Assembly: GCF_932274485.2 (NCBI RefSeq)
Contig: NC_065887.2
Location: forward strand, 8,714,001-8,778,000
Reading direction: 5' to 3'
Length of the DNA: 64,000 bases
From: Patella vulgata
Lineage: Eukaryota > Mollusca > Gastropoda > Patellidae
In this document: positions 11,376 through 21,906 of the stretch, in pieces
Numbering within the stretch: position 1 is the first letter of the stretch
Layout: each line of letters begins with the position of its first letter
Translations under genes and position numbers: made by a program
Notes under the pieces: generated by a model
Database searches by the model: none
Seen by the model: the letters and a program-made list of their open reading frames with translations, nothing else
What the model was told of the DNA's origin: nothing

Positions 11376-12445
11376 CTGTCCAACCTCGTGGGTTTTCTCC
11401 GGGTCCTCCGCAGGGCTGCCGACAACCAGTATCGTAGCGCAATGTGCGATACATATTTTGTCCGTTGCTAATCAAAAATTAAAATCTAACGTTTTTGATT
11501 CGCAGTAACTGCGAATCATTAATATGCCTGTCATTTTGGATATTGACACAAAGATTTATCCACATTTCTCAACGCTTTCAACGTGTATAAAATATCAAAT
11601 AAATTTTATAAACAAAACGGAATTCTCCGTGTGACATTTTCTTCTCGAACTACCCAGATTCAATTCATTATACTATATAATACAGGGACATAACTCTATG
11701 AATCGGGACGATTAAACCGGAAATAGGGAATCAAGTAGTACCACTCACGTTGCGAGACATGCCAATTTCGAGTAATTATATCAGTATTCAATTTGAAAAA
11801 AAATAAATTCAGTGTATCCCCCACGTATTGTAAATAAAATATAAAAAATAAATACGTGTAACCGTATTGTAAAATGAGAAATCAAAGTAAGAATTCCCGT
11901 AAACTATTATTGTTTATATCGCGTGCGTCTAGTTAATCGAGATTATTCGTAAAATACAGCGTGCTTCCGATTGAACAAAAGTAATAACACACGATAAAAA
12001 GCAGACGAAATTGTTTTTTAACGAAGAAATAAGAAGCCACTGCCAAGAATTTGCTTCAGACATAACTAAAGGCCTAACCAAAAGTCTACATTCATTCAGA
12101 AATGTTCACAGCTACCTGTAGAAGTTCTAAAATTCTAAAAAATCTTAAGAATGAAATCTAATCATTTGTTATCAATTAAAATCTTGTTATTTAGGTGTTT
12201 TATGTTGAAACTGAAAACTGCTAATCAATTTTTAAATTTGCTAATCAAATTTGGCAAAATTGGACTTTTTGATTAGCAGTGCTGCTAATCATCTGTGAAA
12301 AATTACCGACAGCCCTGGACTCCTCCGGTTTCCTCCCTACACGCAAGCGAATTATAGAAGTAAAATTGAGCCGTGTGTTAGTCCCGAAATGACCTAGTTT
12401 GTGTCGAGTGGACATTAAACTCTCTCTCTCTCTCTCTCTCTCTCT
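11376..12445 (+). mobile_element. 5'-truncated SINE-A split by a hAT-type element
   Basis: The SINE parts are 11376-11410 (CTGTCCAACCTCGTGGG to CTCCG) and about 12320-12445 (CTCCTCCGGTTTCC to the (TC)n tail). They are flanked by a perfect 11-bp duplication TTGTTGTACTG at 11365-11375 and 12446-12456. This shows that the SINE arrived as a truncated ~160-bp piece, and that the 907-bp element between its halves came later. Confidence 0.9.
11411..12317. mobile_element. Non-autonomous hAT-type element
   Basis: Termini are CAGGGCTGCCGACAA and its inverted counterpart (TTACCGACAGCCCTG). CAGGGCTG-type ends with an ~8-bp duplication are typical of hAT elements. The flanks carry TCCTCCG on both sides, with two extra bases on the right. 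The interior has GCTAATCAAAAA-type subterminal repeats and no transposase frame that I can recognise. Confidence 0.82.
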
Positions 12446-12479
12446 TTGTTGTACTGTCGTTGAACTTCAAGGTTAATAA

Positions 12480-12870
12480 GATCGGGTGGTCGAGTGGTTT
12501 AACATGTGCGCGTTAGATGCCAAGGTTTGTCACTTTGTCAAGAGGCGTGGTTTGGATCCAAAGTTTGTACGTGACAAAGTGTAGGGTCTCTCCGGCCCAA
12601 CCTTGTGGCTTTTCTCCGGTTGCTGTGGTTTCATCCCAGTTCTAAAGATTACTACCCAGTGCTAAAGATTACTACCCAGTGCTAAAGATTACTACCCAGT
12701 GCTAAAGATTCCTACCCAGTGCTAAAGATTACTACCCAGTGCTAAAGATTCCTACCCAGTGCTAAAGATTCCTACCCAGAAGCAAATTATAAAAATAAAA
12801 TACATCATATGTTAGTCCCGAAATGACATAATTTGTGTCGAGTGAACGTTAACCCCCTTTTCCCCACCCT
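12480..12870 (+). mobile_element. SINE-A with internal 20-bp expansion
   Basis: The head reads GGTGGTCGAGTGGTTTAACA, followed by a B-box-like GGTTTGGATCC, the V-like block (CTTTTCTCCGGTTGCTG) and the 3' part (ATGTTAGTCCCGAAATGAC). Between the V-like block and the 3' part the segment GCTAAAGATTACTACCCAGT has expanded into a tandem array. It lies a few tens of bases 3' of the preceding SINE-A. Confidence 0.85.
12638..12780. repeat. 20-bp tandem array inside SINE-A
   Basis: Seven to eight nearly identical copies of GCTAAAGATTACTACCCAGT. The unit corresponds to the GCTAAAGACCCCTACGCGCA segment that is single-copy in other SINE-A members. Near-identity of the units suggests recent expansion. Confidence 0.93.
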
Positions 12871-12907
12871 CCCTATATCTCTCAGAGGCTTTTTGGTACT
12901 CTTACTA

Positions 12908-13095
12908 TAATATAAAATACGTACTGCTAAATGTATTTGTATATAGACTGTACATAATTGTATTTGTAGTATATTTATTAAATAAGGAGACGAATTAATA
13001 AAAGCCTTTGGCTTGTTTTTGAATCCTTACCTTTTGACAGTGTATGTATACAATATCTATCTTATTTGAATAAATATTGTTCAAGTCAAATTTGG
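12908..13095 (+). repeat. Dispersed repeat D, copy 1
   Basis: About 185 bp closely matches 28378-28560, including TACTGCTAAATGTATTTGTA, AAATAAGGAGACGAATTAAT and ACAATATCTATCTTATTTGA. No terminal inverted repeats or duplications were seen. Class not known; it may be the 3' part of a longer element. Confidence 0.82.
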
Positions 13096-13404
13096 TACTG
13101 TTACTAAATATAGACTATATACTCCAGGTATATTAAAACCGGATGAATAGTGATATAAGTGTTTATTGATGTTAGAATACCTGTACGTGTTATATATAAG
13201 TTCATCAAGGTAAGAATTATGACGACACGTCTATCATATTATCAACATTCATGTAGCATGTTCATATCAGATTTGTTATTTTAACGAAAATCTTTTTGAT
13301 ATTTTATGATTTATTTTCACAGCTGCGGCTATTCGATGGGATGCATAGACAGAAATAAACTGATATGTAATAAAATGTGTATACTTACCACCTTAATGTC
13401 TTTA

Positions 13405-13407
13405 TAA

Positions 13408-13458
<51 letters not shown>

Positions 13459-13708
13459 CAGGGTTTAACGTCCACTAGGCACAAACTGGTAATTTCGAGA
13501 CTAACATATAGTTCAATTTTATTTCAATAATTCGCTTGTGCGTAGTGGTCTTTACCAGTGGTGGGAGGAAACCGGACGACCCAGAGAAATCCCACGAGGT
13601 TGGGCAAGCGACCCTACTCCTTGTCACGTACAAGCGGAGAATCGAAGCTAGACCACTTGACTGGATGACAGACCTTTTGATACAACGCATTCGCCCACCC
13701 CTCCCCGA
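13405..13708 (-). mobile_element. SINE-A with long (GA)n tail
   Basis: A (GA)n tail of about 40 bp leads to GGTTTAACGTCCACTAGG, TTTCGAGACTAACAT, the body, TTGTCACGTACAAGCGGAGA and the head region. The extreme 5' end is shortened (CGCATTCGCCCACCCC). Confidence 0.85.
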
Positions 13709-13871
13709 TATGGAATGAAAGGTGTATATAAATTCCTGGTCAAAATTCTAATTGGTTGATTTGAAAACTAACCAATTATAATATGAGGATTAAAAAGCGG
13801 TACACAGAAATTACAATGGCGTATGATTTAACGTCTCGTCAACTACGAACAGATTGCTTTAAAGATTCAAC

Positions 13872-14225
13872 TGAAATGAAAAATGAAATGAAATAGGGTT
13901 TAACATCCTACTGTTCTGCTCATAAATTGGGCTAATGAGGACGGGCATACGCCATACAGTGTGCTATGAGGGACATTTTGCCCGGACAGCGGCACTACGG
14001 CCTACTCTTACATGTATATAGAATTCCAACTGTCAAGGGATCTTTTACGTGTACGCCAATGTGTACACGGGATCTCGGTTTTTCGACCAATCCGAACGAC
14101 TAGACAGCTTTCCTTGTCAGCCCCTCCGTCCTGCATCACTGACAAGGGGGAACCACGCCGGAAAATCTGGATGAACTTTCTCGGCCAATACAGGAATCGA
14201 ACACCCGACCTCCAGGGCTTCACTA
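13872..14225 (-). mobile_element. SINE-B, near full-length
   Basis: The tail is (GAAAT)n-like at 13872-13900. The body is well preserved (GATACGCC-type, GGACAGCGGCACTACGGCC, ATCTTTTACGTGTACGCC, ACGACTAGACAGCTTTCC). The head begins with GAATCGAACACCCGACCTCC on this strand, the complement of a B box. The last part of the tRNA head is missing. Confidence 0.88.
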
Positions 14226-14750
14226 TGAACCTCTAGTAAACAATGCATGGCACCAGTTCAACAACAACAGGAATATATCTAGACCGATAAATCAACATTG
14301 AAATTTCTTTAAAGAGCACCAATGGCGCTGCACGACAACTGAACTCTCCTATGATTTGAATGTCCGATACAAATCAAAATGGAGGTCTGCCGACGAACCC
14401 AGTCTAACACTTGTACTGTCAATGAATAACTGATTAATTGACGAATACATTGAAGGGATGTGCTGTGTGACCTTTTGATGAGGAATAAAATGTCGGCAAG
14501 CATCAATCATGGAGGCAAGTAATAGAAAGTAAATTCTCGTGTCACTGGATTGTAATGGCGGTAATTGGCTTCACGACCAGTAACTCACGGTCTGCTTTCA
14601 TATAAGAATCACCATTTTTACAATTCAGTTAATATTTAAAACAGATGTTTTAATGCATCGTCAACACTTGATGGGGATGAACTAAAAGCTCACTTGTGTC
14701 GTGAACGTCAAAAGCACTGAGTGTTACTGACAGTATAAATCATTACAAAG
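14226..14750. other. No recognisable feature
   Basis: Sequence between two SINE-B copies. The 65-codon minus-strand frame near 14309-14506 has no recognisable motif. Confidence 0.45.
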
Positions 14751-15123
14751 CGAAATGAAATGAAATGGGGTTTAACGTCCTACTGTTCTGCTCCGAACTG
14801 GGCTAACGAAGGCGGGCATACGCCATACAGTGTGTTATGAGGGCAATTTTGCCCGGACAGCGGCACTACGGCCTACTCTTATATCGAATTCCAACTGTCA
14901 AGGGATCTTTTACGTGTACGCCAATGTGTACACGGGACCTCGGTTTTTCGTCCCATCCGAACGACTAGACAGCTACCCATGTCAGGCCCTGCGTCCTGCA
15001 TCACTGACAAGGGGGGACCACACCGCAAAATCTGGATGAACTTTCTCGGCCAATGCAGGGATCGAACACCCGACCAACAGGCTAGCGAGCCAGTGTCTTA
15101 CCCACTTAGTCACCTTGACCACC
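14751..15123 (-). mobile_element. SINE-B, best full-length copy
   Basis: The most complete SINE-B. It runs from the (GAAAT)n tail through the body to a full tRNA-like head: AGGGATCGAACACCCGACC (complement of the B box, GGTGTTCGATCCC) and CTTACCCACTTAGTCACC (complement of the A-box end). Length about 370 bp. It can serve as the family reference for this window. Confidence 0.9.
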
Positions 15124-15352
15124 TACTTTGGGAGGATGATCGACGTTCTCTCACTATATCCAAAAACTTAGAAATCTCAGACTAATGAATTGTTTCTATT
15201 CCATATAAGGAATATGAGAGAGAGACTCATTTGATCAATTCTTTGCGCTGCAACTGCAAACCTTTAGGTATGGTGCTTTTACGGCAACGGTTACATTATA
15301 ATAAAACCTCTCGAACTGTCAGTAAAAAGATCTTTAACTACAGGAACAATCA

Positions 15353-15505
15353 AATGAAGTGGGATTTCACCTTCTAATATTCTGTCCCACTCTCTAATGA
15401 AGTCGGGCTTACGCCGTGCAGTGTGCTACGGAGAGGGATATTTCACGTGCACAGTAACGGGACCACGGGCGTTGTTCATTGGTTTTGTCATTTTCGACGA
15501 TAGAC
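15353..15505 (-). mobile_element. SINE-B, 3' fragment, diverged
   Basis: Matches the 3' third of SINE-B: AATGAAGTGGGATTTCACC, TAATGAAGTCGGGCTTACGC, CAGTGTGCTACG and TTTCACGTGCACAGTAACGG, with an internal deletion. The head is absent. Confidence 0.7.
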
Positions 15506-15519
15506 CAGGTACAATTTCC

Positions 15520-15552
<33 letters not shown>

Positions 15553-15705
15553 ATGTCCACCCAACATAAACATATGGTTCAATTTTATTTCAATAATGCG
15601 CGCTTGGGGGGAGGTGGGGGGGGGGCTCTTGTCACGTGCAAGTGCGAAATCGAAACCACGAAACCTGACTCAATGACTGACCTTATGATCTAACGTGCAC
15701 GCCTA
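15520..15705 (-). mobile_element. SINE-A with internal deletion
   Basis: The (GA)n tail is followed by TATGGTTCAATTTTATTTCA and then a G-rich junction that jumps directly to CTTGTCACGTGCAAG and the head. The V-like block has been lost and replaced by a G-run. Confidence 0.8.
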
Positions 15706-16204
15706 GGAGAGAGGGTAAATAGACCTTGTTACGTGTATGGAACTATAAAACATGGCTCGTCTGTATGAAAGCCATAGATTGGGTTATAATCCGCAGCTCA
15801 GACGACGCCATTTGTAACCTGTCATGGCCTACAGATCAAAGGAAGACGGTGATTTTAACATCACGTTGTCTATAGGTCAATTTGAATAGTACAGATGATC
15901 GGAGATCGATGGAATTCTATCGGCATGTTAAAACGGGCTTTAGTCAACAATGGTTCGATGGAGGTCTAGCGATTTTAGCCATGAATAGTTAGATTAGTCC
16001 TTTATGTGTATTTACCGACACAGGACTTAATGTTGGAAGCTTGGCATTACTATAATCTCACTTTCACAGACCTACAATAGAACAGCTAGCTGTACTGGTT
16101 GTTTCATAGAGGTCAAATTGGATTACTTTTAGTTTGACTTTTGACGGGTGTTGTACATGCAGCAACAGTCAAGTGACGGGGATTGTGCACAGGGGAAATT
16201 AGCC
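15706..16204. other. No recognisable feature
   Basis: Unique-looking sequence with no supported gene or repeat. Confidence 0.45.
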
Positions 16205-16354
16205 TTAATTTTATTTCAATAAAACCCACGAGGTTGGACAGGCGACCCTACTCCTTGTCACGTACAACCGGGGATTCGAAACCACGTCAGTCGACTCAAT
16301 GACAGACTGTATGATACAGCGCGCGCACGCTAACCATTCAGCCATTCAACCCCC
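16205..16354 (-). mobile_element. SINE-A with internal deletion (16205 copy)
   Basis: TTAATTTTATTTCAATAAAA joins directly to CCCACGAGGTTGGACAGGCG, so the middle of the body is missing. The 5' half is well preserved up to the head (GCTAACCATTCAGCCATTCA). It abuts the (GA)n tail of the next copy. Confidence 0.82.
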
Positions 16355-16540
16355 CGAGAGAGAGAGACAGACAGAGAGAGACAGAGAGGGAGAGAGAGAG
16401 AGAGGTTTAACGTCCACTGGATACACTCGGGACTAACATATGGTTCAATTTTAAGGTTTTTAGCAGTGGGAGGAAGCCGGAGGACCCAGAGAAAACCCAC
16501 GAAGTTTTACAGGCGACCCTGCTCCTTATCACGAACAATT
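16355..16540 (-). mobile_element. SINE-A, 5'-truncated
   Basis: A (GA)n/(GACA) tail is followed by GGTTTAACGTCCACTGG, GGACTAACATATGGTTC and the V-like block. Homology ends after CTTATCACGAACAA, before the B box. Confidence 0.82.
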
Positions 16541-16589
16541 ATTGTCGTTTTTTAACCAATTCAGATTTTGAATTTAGCGGTGTTTCCAT

Positions 16590-16690
16590 CTACATTTCAT
16601 CGAATTCGATCTGCCAATGGTTCTTTTGCGTTCAGTAGAGTGTGTTCACAAAACCATGTTTTTTTATCGTCCTATCCGACACTGTTTATT
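16590..16690 (-). mobile_element. SINE-B fragment, degenerate
   Basis: TCGAATTCGATCTGCCAATG, then GTGTGTTCACAAAACC and TTTATCGTCCTATCCGA match the central body of SINE-B at reduced identity. Confidence 0.55.
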
Positions 16691-16737
16691 GTCAAATCCT
16701 CAAATTGTTTATTGTCAAATCAGAAAGGCACACGACG

Positions 16738-16921
16738 CAGAAAAATCCGGGGGGTTTTCTGTGGTTCCTCCGGTTCCCTTCTACTGCCAACAACGCGCAA
16801 ACGAATTATTGAAAAAAGATTGAACCATGTTAGTCCCGAAATGACCCAGTTTGTGCCGAGTGGTCGTTAAACCCCCTCCTCTTCCCCACCCCCTCCCCAT
16901 ATATCTCTCTCTGGCTCTCTC
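16738..16921 (+). mobile_element. SINE-A, 3' half
   Basis: Starts within the V-like block (GGGGTTTTCTGTGGTTCCTC) and continues through GCGCAAACGAATTATTG, TTAGTCCCGAAATGACCC and GTGGTCGTTAAACCCC to a pyrimidine tail. The tRNA head is absent. Confidence 0.8.
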
Positions 16922-17280
16922 AAAATGACACAACAAAAATACTACAATCTTTATCGCTCATTAGTAGATAGGTATTCGATGAATGAAAGTGATAATAAAT
17001 TGATCAGAATGTCAGGTCAACCCCACTTGTATTATTGTCATTTATTTACGCAAACAATCTTAGAGATCATAAAGTATAATTATAACAAAAAAATCTAAGC
17101 TACGCGAACGTTTCACATAAATTCTATTTTAATAAATAAATATGAATTAAAAGCAATTGATATGACAGTTGATGCCATACGTATTTTTGATACTAGAAAA
17201 CATTCCATTTTGTAATTGAATATACTAACACACGGTACATTTTTATGTATACTGAATGAATTATTAATGTTGTATTATGT
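16922..17280. other. No recognisable feature
   Basis: AT-rich linker between SINE-A copies; nothing supported. Confidence 0.45.
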
Positions 17281-17585
17281 AAGAGAGAGATAGAGAGAGA
17301 GGGAGAGAGAGAAACAGACAGATAGGGGAGAGAGAGAGAGATGGGGGGGGGGAACTCCACTTGACACAAACTAGGTAATTTCGGGACTAACATATGGTTC
17401 AATTTTATTTCAAAAATTCGCTTGCGCGTAGGGGTCTTTAGCAGTGGGAGGAAATCGGAGGACCCGGAGAAAACCTACTCTTTGTTTGTCACGTACAACC
17501 GGGGAATAGAAACCACGCCAGCTGACACAATGACAGACCTTATGATACAAAGGCGCATGCTCTAACCATTCGGCCATCCAAACTT
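17281..17585 (-). mobile_element. SINE-A, near full-length, (GA)n tail
   Basis: The (GA)n tail (17281-17342, with a G-run) is followed by CTCCACTTGACACAAACTAG, the full 3' part and V-like block. The (GAGGTTGGACAGGCGACC) stretch is missing. The B-box region is CCGGGGAATAGAAACC and the head is ATTCGGCCATCCAAA. Confidence 0.85.
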
Positions 17586-17718
17586 TTTAATTATATGGCT
17601 CCCCTGATGTATACAAAGTTTTTCTTTTAAAGCTTGAACAAGTTTTTTATTAAACAGTTTCAAAAGTTTTTATATTTGATCCCTTGAACAGGACCTTCTG
17701 GGTAGACAGATACATACA

Positions 17719-17976
17719 TGGGGATTGGATGACCGAACGGTTAGCGCCTGCGCGCTGTATCATAAGGTCTGTCATTGAATCAATTGGCGTGGTTTTGACA
17801 AGGAGCAGGATCGCCTGTCCAGCCTCGTGGGTCTTCTCTGGGTCCGCCGGCTTAATCCAACTGCTAAAGACCCCACCGCGCAAGCTAATTAATAAAATAC
17901 AATTGAATCATACGTTAGTCCCAAAATGACCTAGTTTGTGTCGAGTGGACGTACCCCCCCCCTCTCTCTCTCGTTT
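17719..17976 (+). mobile_element. SINE-A (17719 copy)
   Basis: The head is intact (GATGACCGAACGGTTAGCGC). The B box is lost through a short deletion after GGCGTGGTTTTGACAAGG. The V-like block and 3' part are present and it ends in C- and TC-runs. The missing B box would remove any internal Pol III promoter. Confidence 0.85.
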
Positions 17977-18178
17977 GTGTTGACATTAAACACCATTTCT
18001 TTCTCTCAAATTCTACTTGGTTTTATGATATAGTCTCGAGGAGTTTAATTATTCTCGGGACACTTCCTCGGGAATAGAGAGAACCATAGCCACGAACTGG
18101 CCTGAAAACATCGTCAACAAATTAAGCACCAGTTGAAGAATGTTGAAACTAATTTCCCCTCAGGTGATAATATCGATT

Positions 18179-18179
<1 letters not shown>

Positions 18180-18211
<32 letters not shown>
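18180..18211. repeat. (AT)n microsatellite
   Basis: About 15 AT dinucleotides. Confidence 0.95.
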
Positions 18212-18354
18212 TACAAAAAACCCCACGACACACCTTAATTTCTGTACATTAAATATTTAACAATAGTTTTATTGCATCGTTCAGCGTGTCTAAGAACCAT
18301 CGAAATCCTGGTATATATTACCAAGCTTGTGAATATGAAGCAGTGCATGTAGAC

Positions 18355-18560
18355 ATGGATGAAATGAAATGGGGTTTAACATCCTACGTCTGTTCTGCTC
18401 CAACCGGGATAATAAAAAGGGGCATACGTCATACAGTATGCTGGAAAGCAATTGAAGTCCAACTATCAAGTGTTGTTTTACGTGCATGTCACCGTGTACA
18501 CAGCGTCGTGTTTTTTGTGCCACCCGAAGGACTATACCTTGTCCTTGCTAGGCTAGGAGA
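18355..18560 (-). mobile_element. SINE-B, 3' part, diverged
   Basis: GATGAAATGAAATGGGGTTT, GGCATACGTCATACAGTATG, GTTTTACGTGCATGTCACCG and GTGCCACCCGAAGGACTA follow the family order. The middle has a deletion and the head is missing. Confidence 0.78.
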
Positions 18561-18576
18561 GGTGAAACCACGGTAC

Positions 18577-18833
18577 GAGGAGGCATCACGTAAACTATGT
18601 TTTTTGTCAAGACCCTTTTGAGAAGAGAAACTTTTTGAAAAATAATTTAATAGATAGGGAGCAAAAACGTAATCGGTATTCCCACAAAACTACAATTCAA
18701 GGAGGTATCACGTAAACTATGTCTTTTTGTCAAGATCTTTTTTGAGAAAAGAAACTTTTTAAAAAGAATTTAATAAATTTAATAAATAGGGAGCAAAAAT
18801 GTAATCAGTATTCCCGCCAAGCTACAATTCAAA
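18577..18833. repeat. Two-copy tandem duplication, ~123 bp
   Basis: Two diverged copies begin at GGAGGCATCACGTAAACTAT and GGAGGTATCACGTAAACTAT, and each ends with CTACAATTCAA. They share a GTCAAGA stretch and GGGAGCAAAAA. Confidence 0.88.
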
Positions 18834-18894
18834 TTGCTGTAGCCTAAGATTACTACCTAAGTTACCACCGAATCTTGTTTTAAAACCATTTCAA

Positions 18895-19530
18895 AGTATC
18901 ACTTTATATTACTGACAAGAGTAACTCACGACTCACCCAGTGCAACATTTTATATTACTGACAAGGACAATCCACGACTCACCCAGTGCAACATTTTATA
19001 TTACTGACAAGAACAATCCACGACTCACCCAGTGCAACATTTTATATTACTGACAAGAACAATCCACGACTCACCCAGTGCAACATTTTATGTTACTGAC
19101 AAGAACAATCCACGACTCACCCAGTGCAACATTTTATATTACTGACAAGAACGATCCACGACTCACCCAGTGCAACATTTTATGTTACTGACAAGAACAA
19201 TCCACGACTCACCCAGTGCAACATTTTATGTTACTGACAAGAACAATCCACGACTCACCCAGTGCAACATTTTATACTACTGACAAGGGTAACTCGCGAC
19301 TCACCCAGTGCATTATGTTATACTACTGACAAGAGTAACTCACGACTCACCCAGTACATCATGTTATACTACTGACAAGAACAACCCACGACTCACCCAG
19401 TGCATCATGTTATACTACTGACAAGAAGAACCCACGACTTGTCCAGTACATTATTTTATATTTCTGACAACTCACCCAGTATATTATTTTATATTACTGA
19501 CAAGAGCAACCCATCACTCACCCTGTCAAT
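18895..19530. repeat. Minisatellite, 46-bp unit
   Basis: About 13 copies of a 46-bp unit containing ACTGACAAGAACAATCCACG and ACTCACCCAGTGCAACATTT. The central units are almost identical. The edges diverge (TACTACTGACAAG, CAGTACATTATTTTATA), as expected for unequal exchange homogenising the middle. Confidence 0.95.
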
Positions 19531-19696
19531 AAACCCTTTTATTCATATTCCACAAACAGCCGTACAATTCTGTCACGTTCAACTCCAATCGGACGAAAAT
19601 TCATAATTTTAAAAAATGCATTGATTTTAAAACAAATACATCGAATTTTGATGTAAAACACTGCAGATTTCACATGTTGTATTTCAATACCTCCAT

Positions 19697-20055
19697 TACA
19701 ACTTTTATGAACACCTCGCACCACTTTTCAAAATACGATTTTCATTCCATTTGGAATATTTACTTACTATTCCTCACTTCCTGAATTTTGTTTCTTTCCG
19801 TTTAGAGTCAGTTATAGGTATATTTATATCCACAAAAGGCACCCGTAAGTTAGTTACGTTACGGATATATCCCTATCAATGAGATAAAACTTTCAAGGAG
19901 ACCTCGTATCACTTTTCAAAATGCGATTTTTCTCCCAGTTAGAAGGTGACGCTACTCCTTGCGTTTTGGTTGTTTTTGTTTAGGACAAGTTGTTCCAACC
20001 ACAAACAAACGTAGACTAGCTACCAATTATATCCCTATCAACGAGACACATCATC
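19697..20055. repeat. Diverged tandem duplication
   Basis: Two copies share CACTTTTCAAAATACGATTTT / CACTTTTCAAAATGCGATTT near their starts and TATATCCCTATCAA plus a GAGAYA end at 19867 and 20029. Period about 170-190 bp. Confidence 0.6.
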
Positions 20056-21627
20056 CTACATTGTCAATATAATATCCAATAAAATATGTATCGCCAATTT
20101 GAATAATCCAATTTTTCAGCATTAACAAGCAGTAACAGTCTGTTCTATTCTGAATCCAGAGACACGCTACCCACTGAGACAGTATACAACTGTTTTAATT
20201 ACTGTATATGTGCGGGTAAGAACGAGGGGGAAACGTGTTCCACCAAGGTTCAATTCGATTACCAGAATTCAGACGGTGATTGTATTGAATATAAAATATT
20301 GTTTATAAAGGAAATCCGATCTGTTTACAATACTCACACAATTATAAATTTATATATTATTTCATATACCAATGAAGTGATTAACAGTTAGATATCGTTG
20401 TATAAACATTAACAAAAACTAACTATCTTCCAATATGACCATTCCCCATTATAAAACACAACTCAAAGAAGTTCGAACAACAAGTTGCTATTGTTTCGCA
20501 ACCTTAAACCATACCTTTCGATGTTCCAAGCGCAATTGGTATCCTTTATCAACTATAATCCACAACTTACGATCTTCCAATATGACCATTTTTTATTGTT
20601 TTACAATCATAAACCACAACTCAAAGAGGTTCGTACCATAAACCATACCTCTTGATGTTCCAAGCACAACTGTTATCCTTTCTCAACTATAATCCACAAC
20701 TGACGATACTCCCATACGACGATTTTTAATCCTTTCTCAAACACAACTTACGATGTTCCTATACAACAACTCATCTCGATCAGTAACAGTTGGCAGTAAA
20801 ATCCAAATAACGAACAACTCGATATCTACCCATCAAAATTCACCGTCACGGTTTTCTTTATGCAACACCCATCGAATATTTACAATCCAATATTTGACTT
20901 TCTGATGTTTTTCGGTATCAGTGAATAATATTATCCGACCTAGAATGTTACAATCTATATCAAATTAAATCTGGACGTGTCAATGTTTTCTTATCCACAA
21001 AGAAACTCCAATAAAACTTAAAGAACGATGTATTTTAAATGTATTTGTGCCACAAAATTCGCCCCAATGAATTGTTGAATCGCAAGATGTACATCCATTG
21101 GTTTCGCATGAATAGAACGCGATTCGTTCTGACAAATTATCCTGTATGTTAGAAAGTCACATCAGCTAAAGTTATCGCATGCAATCGGTTTATAACACGA
21201 GGTACTCTCTGAAACACGTCTACAGCACAGCGAGATAAATAGAGACTGGTCAATTATTCTATTGCTCTTTTCATACCAGACACGTTTAACATCAACCTAT
21301 CACCCACGATATATCAACACACCATTTAAAATGTCCCCAGTACCTTTGATTACAGGGTGAACGTCTATTGGTATGAATAAAGGTAAATTACACGTATATC
21401 ACCAATTAAATAGAGACTGGTATCCTATTAATGTTTGATCGTACCAGACATTTAATACATCATAATTGTTACGTTTTACAGTATTATCTCCAAATATCTC
21501 AAAAGGTATAAACTGTAGAACTTTAGAGGCTTCTGATGTAATTCATGATCAGAGAGAGACGGGATGCACAGACAGGAATAAACTGATATGTAATTAAAGG
21601 TGCATACTAACCACTTTATAAAGATTT
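20056..21627. other. No gene; degenerate repeats
   Basis: AT-rich. Between about 20430 and 20760 phrases such as AACTATAATCCACAACT, AACTCAAAGA and AATATGACCATT recur irregularly, suggesting an old decayed tandem array. The rest shows nothing recognisable. Confidence 0.45.
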
Positions 21628-21906
21628 AAATAGAGAGAGAGAGAGAGGGTGGGGGTTAACGTCCACTCGACATAAACTAGGTCATTTCTGGACTAACACA
21701 TTTTATTTCAATAATTCGTTTGCACGTAGGGATCTTTAGCAGTGGGAGTAAACCGGGGGTTTAACGTCCACTCGACACAAACTGGGACATCTCGGGACAA
21801 ATATATGGTTCAATTTTATTTCAATAATTCGCTAGGGGAAACCGGGGGACCCGGAGGAAACCCACGAGGTTGGACAGGCGACCCTACTCCTTGTCACGTA
21901 CAAGCG
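21628..21906 (-). mobile_element. SINE-A with duplicated 3' part
   Basis: A (GA)n tail and one 3' part (21650-21755) run up to GGGAGTAAACCGG. Then a second complete 3' start (GGTTTAACGTCCACTCGACA) begins and continues into the V-like block and CTTGTCACGTACAAGCG. The junction lies at the same consensus point as in 42588-42897. Confidence 0.82.

Noticed and set aside
18895-19530. Regularly spaced repeats that could look like a CRISPR array
   Set aside because: The units are contiguous 46-bp tandem copies with no unique spacers, in a eukaryotic setting.
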